Positions 17,613 to 27,226 of a stretch of DNA of 64,000 bases are shown here, piece by piece (within the stretch, counting starts at the first letter, position 1; each line of letters starts with the position of its first letter). The notes below the pieces were generated by a model, which saw only the letters and a list, made by a program, of their open reading frames with translations, had not been told where the DNA came from and did not search any database. The translations under genes and the position numbers were made by a program. The DNA is from CBDDBX01 sp965225955 (GTDB lineage Bacteria > Acidobacteriota > Aminicenantia > UBA2199). Where the stretch lies: NCBI GenBank assembly GCA_965225955.1, contig CBDDBX010000016.1, positions 50,882 to 114,881 on the forward strand. The letters are read 5' to 3'.

Positions 17613-19451
17613 TCAGGGAATATCCACATAGAATCTTTCCATAACATTCTTTCTGGGGAAATAGGTGTAAGGCTGTTTAATAATATTTGAAACAATTATT
17701 CTTATTCTGTATGCCCTTCCACCTGGCACGGTTATTGTGTGATAAGCATTACCTTGTGAATCTGTCACAGCATAAGCACAAATAGAAGCAGGGAATTCAT
17801 CCCAGCAGAAATTTACTGTTGCACCACTAACTGGCTGATGATTCTGATTAAAAACTTTAATTCGGGCAGTTAATGTGTAACTACTACCAGAGAAGGATTT
17901 TGTACAACTTATATCCTTAACATATGTATAAACAGATGGTATTAAAAACGGATCAATACTTATTGTTCTGCTTTTATGACTAATTCCTCCATGGTTATCT
18001 GTTACAGTAATAGTAGGAGAATAAGTCCCCGGCATCTGATAAACATGAGTAGGGTTTCTTTCTGCTGAACTCGTCATATCCCCAAAATTCCAGTGCCAGG
18101 CAACAATTTCTCCATTGGCATCTGAACTTACATCATAAAACTGCACATGATCCTGCACAATAGTTCTACCGAAGTTAGCAACAGGATTGGTATTGGCACT
18201 CAACATTGCTGCATTTGCATTCAGAAGTCCCCAGCCAAATTCATTGTCAAAACCAGCTGGGCCGATATCAGTAGCTGTGCTATAAAGTTTTGACTTGATC
18301 TGAGCGTTTGTAAGGCTGCTGTTAACTGACTTCATCATAGCAGCAACTCCAGCAACATGAGGACAGGCCATAGATGTCCCCTGATAGAACATATATGCAG
18401 GTTGTCCGTTATTGATAGTCTGTTGAAGAATACCGTCTCCATAACCATCGCCATTCAGGTCTACAGTAACATCGCCTCCGGGAGCAGTAATATCTATGGT
18501 ACTTCCATAGTTTGAATATGGAGCCCGGTTATCATTATAATCTGTTGCACTTACTGATATAGAATTACTGTAAGCTGCAGGATAGAAAGGAGTGGAAACA
18601 TTATCATTACCTGCTGCACAGACAACAACAACACCGTTATTCCATGCGTAGTCTACTGCATTCTTAAGGGTCTGGCTGTAGCCGGATCCTCCCAGACTGA
18701 GATTAATCACGTCAGCACCATGATCTGTAGCCCATCTGACTCCAAGAGCTGTTCTAGAACTATAACCACCACCTGAGGAGTCCAGAACTTTTATTGCCAT
18801 TACTGACGCTTTACCTGCAACTCCTGTTACACCAACTCCATTATTTGTAGATTGGGCAACAGTTCCGGCAACATGAGAGCCATGACCGTGATCATCATCA
18901 GGATCAGAATCGTTATTAACATAATCCCAGCCAGCAACAAAACTGGTATTTGCCATGTCAGAAAGAGACTGCCTGACACCTGTATCGATTACTGCAACAG
19001 TAACTCCGGCACCATCTTCGTGTCCCCAGACCTGCTCCATTCCGATTTTCGTCATATGCCACTGAAAAGTACGATATGGATCATTAGGAAGAGCAAAGGC
19101 ATACATGTAACTGTTCTGCTCAACAAATTCAACTCCGGGAATTCCTTTAACCCGCTCCATGATGGACCTGATATCTCCTTCAGCCCGACCTTTTTTGAAG
19201 ACTCCAAAAAGTTCAGAATAGTGTTTCTGCTCTTTCTTTATAAGACCGAACTCTCCGGTTAACTGTTTTTCAAGATCTTTACTGAAACCTTTTTTAAAGG
19301 CAACAACAATTTCATCTTCAACATAAACCGGTTTTTTTGAAATACTCAGATCGCTTTTACTAACACCAAATTTCTGATCGCTGCCAACAGCACCAATAAG
19401 AAATGTTAAAGTAAAAACAACAATAAAGATTAAACCCAACAACTTTCTCAT
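17613..19451 (-). CDS. Secreted subtilisin-like serine protease with PKD domain (paralogue 5)
   Basis: 612 residues from the ATG at 19451, preferred over one nine codons upstream because AGGAGG lies just before it and the product then starts MRKLLG like all its paralogues. Signal peptide, I9-like propeptide, S8 domain (Asp156, His190, Ser360 in QGTSMACPH), PKD domain (about 422-503, 'WHWNFGDMTS') and Ig-like tail ending 'ERFYVDIP'. It is first in transcription order of the tandem array, so the array promoter should lie in the 176 bp upstream, where I cannot pick a convincing one. Secreted, probably nutritional or surface-processing. Confidence 0.95.
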   Translation of the reverse strand: MRKLLGLIFIVVFTLTFLIGAVGSDQKFGVSKSDLSISKKPVYVEDEIVVAFKKGFSKDLEKQLTGEFGLIKKEQKHYSELFGVFKKGRAEGDIRSIMERVKGIPGVEFVEQNSYMYAFALPNDPYRTFQWHMTKIGMEQVWGHEDGAGVTVAVIDTGVRQSLSDMANTSFVAGWDYVNNDSDPDDDHGHGSHVAGTVAQSTNNGVGVTGVAGKASVMAIKVLDSSGGGYSSRTALGVRWATDHGADVINLSLGGSGYSQTLKNAVDYAWNNGVVVVCAAGNDNVSTPFYPAAYSNSISVSATDYNDNRAPYSNYGSTIDITAPGGDVTVDLNGDGYGDGILQQTINNGQPAYMFYQGTSMACPHVAGVAAMMKSVNSSLTNAQIKSKLYSTATDIGPAGFDNEFGWGLLNANAAMLSANTNPVANFGRTIVQDHVQFYDVSSDANGEIVAWHWNFGDMTSSAERNPTHVYQMPGTYSPTITVTDNHGGISHKSRTISIDPFLIPSVYTYVKDISCTKSFSGSSYTLTARIKVFNQNHQPVSGATVNFCWDEFPASICAYAVTDSQGNAYHTITVPGGRAYRIRIIVSNIIKQPYTYFPRKNVMERFYVDIP

Positions 19452-19627
19452 AACATCCTCCTGTTTATTTTTTTCCAACTATTTAAAATCAGAACTATCC
19501 TTTTAATAAGATAATGCACAGAAGGCTTCACAAACCCTTAGCCTTTTAATTCTCATAACCATACCCGGTAAAAGGTATTTAAAACTAAATCATATATATA
19601 TTAAGATTTTTAAAAATTTATTTCAAA

Positions 19628-21568
19628 TCAGTTAAGACGGGACATAATCTCTTCAAGCTCTTCCTGAGCTTTTTCCCACTTCTCCATAGCAACATCAAGA
19701 TCTGCTGAAACTGTTGCAAACTCCTTCTGCAGAGCCTGAATATCTGAACCATTCTCATAAGTTGCTGAATCAGCCAGAACCTCTTCCAGTTCACTTTTTC
19801 TTGTTTCTGCAGTTTCTATAGCTTTCTCTATTATGTTTATCTCTTTCTGAACCCGGTTTCTCTCTTTACTGATAGCCTGTCTTGCTTCAGCCTGAAGACG
19901 TTTTTCCTCTTTTCTGGACACCTTATCAAATACCGGAACCTCTTTTTCTCCTCCCTCTGCAGGAGGAATCTCTTCCACTTTATCCCTCTTAGCAAGATAC
20001 CCTGAATAGTTCTCGTCATATGAGGTAACATCTCCATCCCGGATTTCAATGACTCTCTGCACAAGATTATCGAGAAAATATCTGTCATGAGATATAAGAA
20101 GCAGTGTCCCTTCATAAGATTTAAGAGCCTCTTCCAGAGCAGCTTTGGAGTTCTGATCCAGATGGTTTGTAGGTTCATCCATAATAAGAAAGTTAACCGG
20201 AGACAGAAGGATTTTTGCCAGGGATACTCTGGCTTTTTCACCACCTGACAATACACCTATTCTCTTATTTACATCATCTCCATGGAACTGAAACAGTCCA
20301 AGTATACTTCTTATTCTGGGTACAAGGCTTGTTGCTGTTGATGCCATCATCTCTTCCATAATGGTCAGACTCACATCAAGAGCATCGGTCTGATGCTGGG
20401 CAAAATATCCCATTTCAACGTTTTCACCTATTTTAACACTACCGGTCTGAGGTGTAAGGTCTCCGAAAATAAGTTTGGTAAGAGTTGTTTTACCGGCTCC
20501 ATTCACCCCGGTAAGGGAGACTCTCTCCCCTCTGTATATATTAAGGTCTATCTCTTTTAATACAGCTTCTGTTTCATAAGCAAAGGTCATGGATTTTATA
20601 TCAACCACGTCTTTGTAACTCTGTTTACTTACCTGAAGATTAAAACCAATAGACGGAGGCGGAGGGGGAAGTTCTATCTCCTCAAGTTTCTCAAGCTGCT
20701 TGATCTTCATCTGTGCCTGAGATGCTTTTGAAGCTTTATATCTGAACCTTTCTACAAATTTTTCAAGTTTATCCCTCTCTTTCTCTACAGCTTCGTGCTT
20801 TTTAAAAAGAAGGCTTCTGGCTTCTTCTTTCTGAATCTCATACTGCCTGTAATTACCTTTATAGGAGTTGAGCTTTTTCAGATCCAGTTCTTTAATCTCA
20901 TCTGCAAGACGATTCACAAAGAATCTGTCGTGAGAGACAAAGATAATACTTCCTTTAAATGTTTTCAGGTAACCTTCAAGCCACTCCAGAGATGGAAGGT
21001 CAAGATGGTTTGTCGGTTCATCAAGAAGGAGAAGATCCGGTTCTGCTACAAGAAGACGTGCAAGAAAAATTCTCATTCTCCATCCGCCACTAAATTCCGG
21101 CACCTGCCTGTGGAGATCCTCTTCCTTAAATCCAAGTCCAAAGAGAACAGTTTTTATTCTGTTCTCAAGAGCATAACCTCCAAGAGCATCAAATCTCTGC
21201 TCAAGTTCACCGGATTTTTTAACCAGAGCTTCCTGATTATCTGCTGAGTCAGCCATCTCTCTGTGAACTTCATGAATTCTGCTTTCCAGTTCCTGCAACT
21301 CTTTCTGCCCGTCAAACACTGCTGCCATTACAGTACCTTCAAAAACAGAAGACTCTTCCTGAGGAAGATAGCCTGTTTTATAGCTTTTGGGGCTGTTAAT
21401 ATCCCCGGTATAAGCTTCAAGCTCACTGGTAAGAATTCTCAGCAGAGTTGTTTTACCAGCTCCGTTTGGCCCTATCAGAGCATATTTTCTACCTGGATGA
21501 ACTGTCCAGTCCACATCTTTGAAAAGCGTGCGGTCTCCCGCAATATAACTAAGGTTTCTTATCTGCAT
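19628..21568 (-). CDS. ABC-F family ATPase (Uup/YheS type)
   Basis: 646 residues with two ATP-binding cassettes on one chain and no membrane segments: first Walker A GPNGAGKTT near 35 and signature FSGGW near 160; second Walker A GVNGAGKTT near 355 and signature LSGGEKARVSLAKIL near 442. Both have DEPTNHLD Walker B motifs. The inter-domain linker (about 235-300) is basic and helical, and the C-terminus (about 555-646) is a Lys/Glu-rich coiled coil. ABC-F proteins act on the ribosome (translation factors or antibiotic protection). Transcribed divergently from trxB. Confidence 0.92.
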   Translation of the reverse strand: MQIRNLSYIAGDRTLFKDVDWTVHPGRKYALIGPNGAGKTTLLRILTSELEAYTGDINSPKSYKTGYLPQEESSVFEGTVMAAVFDGQKELQELESRIHEVHREMADSADNQEALVKKSGELEQRFDALGGYALENRIKTVLFGLGFKEEDLHRQVPEFSGGWRMRIFLARLLVAEPDLLLLDEPTNHLDLPSLEWLEGYLKTFKGSIIFVSHDRFFVNRLADEIKELDLKKLNSYKGNYRQYEIQKEEARSLLFKKHEAVEKERDKLEKFVERFRYKASKASQAQMKIKQLEKLEEIELPPPPPSIGFNLQVSKQSYKDVVDIKSMTFAYETEAVLKEIDLNIYRGERVSLTGVNGAGKTTLTKLIFGDLTPQTGSVKIGENVEMGYFAQHQTDALDVSLTIMEEMMASTATSLVPRIRSILGLFQFHGDDVNKRIGVLSGGEKARVSLAKILLSPVNFLIMDEPTNHLDQNSKAALEEALKSYEGTLLLISHDRYFLDNLVQRVIEIRDGDVTSYDENYSGYLAKRDKVEEIPPAEGGEKEVPVFDKVSRKEEKRLQAEARQAISKERNRVQKEINIIEKAIETAETRKSELEEVLADSATYENGSDIQALQKEFATVSADLDVAMEKWEKAQEELEEIMSRLN

Positions 21569-21624
21569 TTTATGATTGAGATATTATATCATAAGATGTA
21601 TATAATAGAATCAGCATAAATGTG

Positions 21625-21654
21625 TTGACATTAACAGAAACATATAGTTAAAAT
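21625..21654 (+). promoter_or_regulatory. Sigma-70-type promoter of trxB
   Basis: TTGACA at 21625-21630, an 18-bp spacer and TAAAAT at 21649-21654, followed by an AAAGGAGG ribosome site 12 bases before the trxB ATG. Confidence 0.65.
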
Positions 21655-21681
21655 ATAACAATAAAAAGAAAGGAGGCAGAA

Positions 21682-22608
21682 ATGAGAGATGTAATTATTA
21701 TCGGAACAGGTCCTTCTGGACTAACTGCAGCTATATATGCGGCAAGAGCAAATCTTAAGCCACTGATTATAGAAGGTTATCAGCCTGGTGGTCAGCTGAC
21801 AACTACAACTGAAGTTGAAAATTTCCCTGGTTTCAAAGAAGGAATCATGGGGCCGGAGCTAATGGAAGAGATGAGAGCCCAGGCAGAAAGGTTTGGTGCT
21901 GAGTTTATTTCAGGAGAAGCAACAAAGGTGGAACTTACTGACAACAGCAAAGTTGTCTGGGTTGATGATGAAAAGCATGAAGCAAAAACTGTAATCGTTT
22001 CTACAGGAGCTTCAGCCAACCTCATGGGACTTGATAGCGAAAAAGAGTACATGGGTAAAGGCGTAAGCACATGTGCTACCTGCGATGGTTTCTTTTTCAG
22101 AGATAAAGTTATCTGCGTTGTTGGTGGTGGTGACAGTGCTATGGAAGAGGCGAATTACCTGACTAAATTTGCTTCAAAGGTATACCTCATTCACAGAAGA
22201 GAGGAGTTCAGAGCTTCTAAGATTATGGTTGAGAAAGTTAAAGCCAACGATAAAGTAGAGATGGTTCTTAACTCAACTGTTGAAGATATTTATGGCGAAC
22301 CTTTTGTTGAAGGTATCAAAATAAAAAACAAGATCTCAGGTGAAACTTCTGACCTGAAACTTGATGGAGTTTTTGTAGCTATAGGTCATACACCAAACAC
22401 AGCACTTTTTAAAGATCAGCTGAATCTTGATGAGAACGGCTATATTATCACAAGTAGTGACAAAACAACTATGTCACATACAAATATAGAAGGTGTTTAT
22501 GCATGCGGTGATGTTCAGGATCACAGATATCAGCAGGCTATTACTGCAGCAGGAAGTGGTTGCGTAGCAGCTCTTGATGCAGAACACTATATCGAAAACC
22601 ACGGATAA
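21682..22608 (+). CDS. trxB: Thioredoxin reductase
   Basis: 308 residues. FAD-binding GTGPSGLTAA at 8-17, redox-active CATC at 131-134, NADPH-binding 'VVGGGDSAMEEA' near 147-158 and the C-terminal FAD motif 'GVYACGDVQD' near 274. Length is normal for the low-molecular-weight type. It passes NADPH electrons to thioredoxin in the cytoplasm. No thioredoxin or membrane electron carrier gene is adjacent, but the two TlpA-type proteins at 9.4-10.4 kb could ultimately draw on this pool. Followed by a hairpin, so probably monocistronic. Confidence 0.95.
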   Translation: MRDVIIIGTGPSGLTAAIYAARANLKPLIIEGYQPGGQLTTTTEVENFPGFKEGIMGPELMEEMRAQAERFGAEFISGEATKVELTDNSKVVWVDDEKHEAKTVIVSTGASANLMGLDSEKEYMGKGVSTCATCDGFFFRDKVICVVGGGDSAMEEANYLTKFASKVYLIHRREEFRASKIMVEKVKANDKVEMVLNSTVEDIYGEPFVEGIKIKNKISGETSDLKLDGVFVAIGHTPNTALFKDQLNLDENGYIITSSDKTTMSHTNIEGVYACGDVQDHRYQQAITAAGSGCVAALDAEHYIENHG

Positions 22609-22633
22609 TTCCAGTAAAATAATCATAAAAAAG

Positions 22634-22657
22634 CAGGGCATGTTTTATCATGCCCTG
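22634..22657 (+). terminator. Hairpin after trxB
   Basis: CAGGGCATG / CATGCCCTG, nine perfect pairs around TTTTAT, 26 bp after the trxB stop. The T-tract after it is weak (TCTCAGG). Confidence 0.6.
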
Positions 22658-22754
22658 TCTCAGGTCGGTTTCAACTAACTATCAACTTTTAAATATCCTC
22701 TATATTGATCTCCCGGCTATTTCATATATTAAGAAAAAAAGCTAAAATTGCTTC

Positions 22755-25505
22755 ATGCTGATAAATCGTTTAACCCGTCTGTGCAGTTTACTGCTTATTG
22801 CTTTGTTAACAATATCCATCTCAACAGATATCTACGGTAAAGTAGAGCCTCATGTAAAATATATGGAGATATCTTCCGGTCAGTTTACCGTAGTTTTTCC
22901 GGCTTCCTGCTATAAAGAGGCTTCAAGGCTTCTTACAATTGCTCCGGGAATCTACCGTCAACTTACTGAATACTGGGGAAACAGAGTAAAGGGTAGAATA
23001 AGAATTCTTCTTACAGATAACAGAGACTACTCAAACGGCTCTGCTACTTTCTTTCCTTTTAATACTATAGAGGTACAGATGAAGCCTCCTGCAGCAGAAA
23101 CCAGTCTTGGAAAATACAGTAACTGGCTTGATATGGTTCTCTGTCATGAGTTAACTCATCTCATAAACTTCCACGCAGGAAACGGGTTCATGAGAGTTGC
23201 AAGAAAAATTACAGGAACAAATCCGTTTTTCTATCCTGTAGCCATTCTTCCCGGCTGGTTCCTTGAAGGTACAGCGGTATATTCTGAATCAGCGCTATTT
23301 GAAGGTGGTCGTTTAAACACCTCCAACTACAGAGAAATTCTGAAAATTCAGAGTAAAACTGATAATATCCCTCACTGGAGCAGACTGGACGGGCTTTTCA
23401 GCAGATGGCCCGGTGGTTCTGCACAGTATATCTTCGGAGCAGGTTTTATCAGGCATCTTGCCAGAACTCAGGGAAAAGATACTCCTGCTGAGCTAATCAG
23501 TAGTTACGTAAACAGTCCGCTTATACTACCTGTTGAATTTACTCTCAGAAAGGTAACTGGCCAGTCAGTTACTGAAAACTGGAATAGTTTTTCAGATAAC
23601 TACAAAGACTCTCTGAACGAATCTCCTGCAATCAGGATCACAGAAAGCGGATACACAAAAGGAGCACCCGCAGCATTAAAGAGTGGTGAACAACTCTTCT
23701 ACTTTAAGAACCACAAAGAGTACTCCGGTATATATCTTACATCAGGCAGGGAAGGAAGATATCTGAACAGACAGTCCGGCATAAACTCAAAACTTTCAGT
23801 TCAGAATAACAGAATCTGGTATTCTGCTCTTTCTGTATATAGCGATTATGCCACCTATTCCGATATCTACTACTATGATATGGAAAAGAAAAAGAGTGTA
23901 AGAGTAACCAAAGGGGAACGTCTCTTTTCTCCTGTGGCAGTAAAATCAGGAACTCTGTGTGTAAAAAGGGATAACCACAATTTCTATATTGCTCTACTAT
24001 CAGATAGAGGAGAGATATCAAAAATCTCAGAACCCTATGAAAACATTCAGGATCTGCAGATTTCCCAATATTCATCTGACCCTCTTCTGTCACTGAGAAC
24101 AAGGGAGCATACTAAGTGGCAGATAGCAATCTTTAATATTAAAACCCGTGAAATGCAACTCATTTCCCCCAAACATATGAATTGCCATTCTCCTCTGCAG
24201 ATCTCAGCAGAATCAATACTCTTTCCGGGAGAAGTAAAAGGGCAGGTTAAACTATTCAGATATAACAAAGAAAGTAACACAACTCAGGTGAGCAGTAATA
24301 TTACTTCTCTATATCAGATTGGAAATGTTACTGAAAAAGAACTTATATATACGGGATATACTGAAAAGGGCATCGACCTGTTCAGTGTTGATCTTAACAA
24401 TATTAAGTGGCAGGAGTTCTCAGCACAAGAGACAATTTCTTCTTTGTCAGAGAATCCTGAAACCAAATCTTTCAAAGCTGAATCCTATAAAACCCTGAGA
24501 GATCTGGTTCCCCACTATTTTGCGCCGTCATTCAGAAATGGTGGAGATGAACTACAGCCCGGGATCATGATTTCAGGCAACGATCTGCTGAAGAGGCACA
24601 TGTATACTGGTGAATTCTACTACGGATTTCAATCTGAAAAACCCGGGTACAGACTATCTTACACTTATGACGGCATGAAACCCTCTATTGCAGTATGGAT
24701 GAGCAATCTCTACTCAAGACATAAGAATATAAACAGTAAAATTTCCCTACAGCAGGAAACCAAAATCAATACCGGTCTGTTTTTCAACATTTTATCCCAT
24801 AACAAATCTTCGCTGAAATTATACACAGGCTATTATCGTGAAAGAGCCAGAGCCACTGGAGCCAGAAACTTTGTTACTGACTTTGGAGGTTTTAAAACAG
24901 CTCTTCTTTTTAACTCAGCTAAAAATTACCGTGATTCAGTTTCTCCTTCCGATGGGTTCAGATTCACCCTGTCATACACAAGGGATCAGAGGGGCCTTGG
25001 AAGTGACTACAACATTAATACAATAAGTCTTGATTACAGACACTATATATCTATATTGAAACCTGTAACTGCAACTATAAGATTCGGGTTTGCTGAATCC
25101 GGTGGCGAAGCGGGCAAACTCTTTGACTTAGGGGGTAAAGGAGAGGTTGAAGTTCCGGCAATTTCTTCATCAGATATCTTCACTCTCATGAGAGGCTATC
25201 CTTCAGGGTATACTTATGGAACCGGAGGATGGATTACAAATATTGAGCTAAGGTTCCCTCTGTTCAATATAGAGAGAGGTTATTGGTTTATAAACTCTTT
25301 TGACAGAGTATGGTTTACACTCTTCTTTGATGCAGGAAACTTATGGCTGAATAAGGTAAAAATCGATCCCCTCAAATCTGTAGGAGGGGAGCTGAACCTC
25401 CGTCTGAAAGCCGGAATCCTGCAGATGACACTATCTGCAGGAGTAGCATTCCCAATTGATGCGGGTTCAGCAAAAATCTATTTCAGAATGGGCAGCTCTC
25501 TATGA
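22755..25505 (+). CDS. Metalloprotease-propeller-Omp85 barrel fusion protein
   Basis: 916 residues. A signal peptide is followed by a gluzincin-type protease domain with HELTH at 131-135 and a downstream Glu171 in 'GWFLEGTAVYSE', giving the HExxH...E zinc site. The middle (about 290-570) has repeated short strands like a beta-propeller. The last 300 residues look like an Omp85/bacterial surface antigen barrel: 'YRDSVSPSDGFRFTLSYT', then 'LMRGYPSGYTYG' matching the RGY/F lock motif, and 'VWFTLFFDAGNLW'. It is probably an outer-membrane protein whose N-terminal protease faces the periplasm or exterior. There is no ribosome site before the ATG. It ends overlapping the convergent ABC permease gene by 6 bp. 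Confidence 0.75.
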   Translation: MLINRLTRLCSLLLIALLTISISTDIYGKVEPHVKYMEISSGQFTVVFPASCYKEASRLLTIAPGIYRQLTEYWGNRVKGRIRILLTDNRDYSNGSATFFPFNTIEVQMKPPAAETSLGKYSNWLDMVLCHELTHLINFHAGNGFMRVARKITGTNPFFYPVAILPGWFLEGTAVYSESALFEGGRLNTSNYREILKIQSKTDNIPHWSRLDGLFSRWPGGSAQYIFGAGFIRHLARTQGKDTPAELISSYVNSPLILPVEFTLRKVTGQSVTENWNSFSDNYKDSLNESPAIRITESGYTKGAPAALKSGEQLFYFKNHKEYSGIYLTSGREGRYLNRQSGINSKLSVQNNRIWYSALSVYSDYATYSDIYYYDMEKKKSVRVTKGERLFSPVAVKSGTLCVKRDNHNFYIALLSDRGEISKISEPYENIQDLQISQYSSDPLLSLRTREHTKWQIAIFNIKTREMQLISPKHMNCHSPLQISAESILFPGEVKGQVKLFRYNKESNTTQVSSNITSLYQIGNVTEKELIYTGYTEKGIDLFSVDLNNIKWQEFSAQETISSLSENPETKSFKAESYKTLRDLVPHYFAPSFRNGGDELQPGIMISGNDLLKRHMYTGEFYYGFQSEKPGYRLSYTYDGMKPSIAVWMSNLYSRHKNINSKISLQQETKINTGLFFNILSHNKSSLKLYTGYYRERARATGARNFVTDFGGFKTALLFNSAKNYRDSVSPSDGFRFTLSYTRDQRGLGSDYNINTISLDYRHYISILKPVTATIRFGFAESGGEAGKLFDLGGKGEVEVPAISSSDIFTLMRGYPSGYTYGTGGWITNIELRFPLFNIERGYWFINSFDRVWFTLFFDAGNLWLNKVKIDPLKSVGGELNLRLKAGILQMTLSAGVAFPIDAGSAKIYFRMGSSL

Positions 25506-26294
25506 TTCAGAATCTGCCAGAATATACTCTTTACTGTAGAAGACCCACATAGCCAGAGCACAACATCCAAGAGTAGCCAGTACCAGTGTAATAACTGAAA
25601 CCAGTTCCCCGGAAGGTATTTTGAGCTGCTCAAGTTTCATAGCTGCATCACCAATATTTTCCGGCATTAAAGAGCGCACAAAATGAGTAATTGTAAGATA
25701 GTGAGTATCCCCTGGAATAGCAAGCATTCCCGGCTCCCATGCAAATACATAAGCCAGACCAATAAGTACAGGCTTTTTGAAGAAATTACCAAGAAGTGCA
25801 AAAACTCCAAGATATGCAGCTATGCTCAATACAGATACTGCTGAAAGCTGTATAAAATCAACCATATAGGTTTCAGTAAACATCACCTCTGCATTGGCAA
25901 TAAGAAATGATGAGATCAAACCCGCCAGTGTTATAGCAGAACATAGAAGGAAACTTACAATGAATTTACCTATAAAAATTGAACCCCGGGAAATAGATGA
26001 TGTAGTCAGAAAAATAAGAGTTTTATCTTCTACCTCATCATTCACAACTGCAGCTCCATAAAAGAGGGCTATAAGTGGGATGTACAGAAGAAGCATGAAC
26101 TTTGATGTAAATTCAGGAAATTGTGCAGATGCAGAAACACTTCCATCCACCTGCATAAATTCAACTATTCTCAGCACAGCCATTACAAGTGAAGGAATAA
26201 GTACCACTCCTCCCATAGCTTTAACTCTCTTGCCTCTGAGGCCCTGTTTAAAAAAGAACCTTACTATAGTCATTATATCTGTAAAATTAATCAT
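25500..26294 (-). CDS. ABC-2 type exporter permease
   Basis: 264 residues with about six membrane spans. The 'DEVEDKTLIFLTTSSISRGSIFIGKFIVS' stretch near 86-114 is characteristic of ABC-2 permeases of the NosY/YhaP sort. Start codon overlaps the stop of its ATPase gene by one base. It pairs with the ATPase at 26294-27226 to export or extrude an unknown substrate. It is the last gene of a four-gene operon. Confidence 0.85.
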   Translation of the reverse strand: MINFTDIMTIVRFFFKQGLRGKRVKAMGGVVLIPSLVMAVLRIVEFMQVDGSVSASAQFPEFTSKFMLLLYIPLIALFYGAAVVNDEVEDKTLIFLTTSSISRGSIFIGKFIVSFLLCSAITLAGLISSFLIANAEVMFTETYMVDFIQLSAVSVLSIAAYLGVFALLGNFFKKPVLIGLAYVFAWEPGMLAIPGDTHYLTITHFVRSLMPENIGDAAMKLEQLKIPSGELVSVITLVLATLGCCALAMWVFYSKEYILADSES

Positions 26295-27226
26295 TATTTT
26301 CTCCCAATCAGATAGTCAAATACTGCCTGTAGATTATCATCAGGTGAAGTTATCTCATAGATCTCCCCAATAACCTCTTCAGAAATAACAGACATAAGGA
26401 GAGAGAAGAACTCATCTCTGTGTCTGGTTTCAAAAACCACAGCCTTCTTCTCTTCGTCTACTCTGACTCCCAGAACATATTCACGACCAATCATTATTTC
26501 TGCCAGCTTTCTGAGCTTCTCACACTTAACAGAAACCTGATGTGGGTGTGAATCCAGAAGAGTTCTTATCTGATGTATATCACCATGAGCAAAGATTTTA
26601 CCCTGATGAATAAGAATAATATCACTGGTCATTGCCTCTACTTCAGGCAGAACATGGGATGAAACAAGAACAGAGCGGTGCTTTGCATCATACTCTTTTA
26701 TAAGATCTATTATTCTGATTCTCCATAGAGGATCGATACCTCTCAGAGGTTCATCCAGAAAAAGAAGATCCGGTTCATGGACTATTGAAGCAGCAAACTT
26801 AATTCTCTGCCTCATACCAAGGCTGTACTCTTTAACCTTCTTGTCTCCGGATTTGGTAAGCCCGACTTTGTCAAGAGCCTTTTCTGTAGCAGTAGATGAG
26901 GCGTTCCGATTGATACCGTGTGACTCTGCAGAGAACCTGACCCATTCACGACCAGTGCATTCAGGAAAAAAGGAATCAAATTCCGGGCAGAATCCAATCT
27001 TTCTGAAGAGATTGTGATTATTGTATATATCTTCTCCAAAAACCTTTATGCTTCCGGTATTAGCTTTAAGCTGGCCTGTAGCAAGCTTCATGAAGGTAGA
27101 TTTGCCTGCTCCGTTTGGCCCGAGCAATCCATATACACCTTTTCCGGTTTTAAGGGTTATCTCATTAATTCCAAGTACATTACCGTACCACTTGGATAGT
27201 TTATCAGCATAGATTACAGATTCCAC
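26294..27226 (-). CDS. ABC exporter ATPase (second of the operon)
   Basis: 310 residues. Walker A GPNGAGKST near 36, signature 'YSLGMRQRIKFAASIV' near 145, Walker B 'LLFLDEPLRGIDP' near 165. The signature is LGMRQ, the variant common in ABC-2 drug/lantibiotic exporters. The C-terminal 90 residues form the regulatory extension usual for CcmA/NatA-like ATPases. It starts directly after the stop of the 27227-28072 permease gene. Confidence 0.9.
   Translation of the reverse strand: MESVIYADKLSKWYGNVLGINEITLKTGKGVYGLLGPNGAGKSTFMKLATGQLKANTGSIKVFGEDIYNNHNLFRKIGFCPEFDSFFPECTGREWVRFSAESHGINRNASSTATEKALDKVGLTKSGDKKVKEYSLGMRQRIKFAASIVHEPDLLFLDEPLRGIDPLWRIRIIDLIKEYDAKHRSVLVSSHVLPEVEAMTSDIILIHQGKIFAHGDIHQIRTLLDSHPHQVSVKCEKLRKLAEIMIGREYVLGVRVDEEKKAVVFETRHRDEFFSLLMSVISEEVIGEIYEITSPDDNLQAVFDYLIGRK

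Noticed and set aside
19522..19545. 6-bp stem AAGGCT/AGCCTT between the subtilase array and the ABC-F gene
   Set aside because: Long 12-base loop and no T-tract in the direction of the gene that ends there; could be chance.
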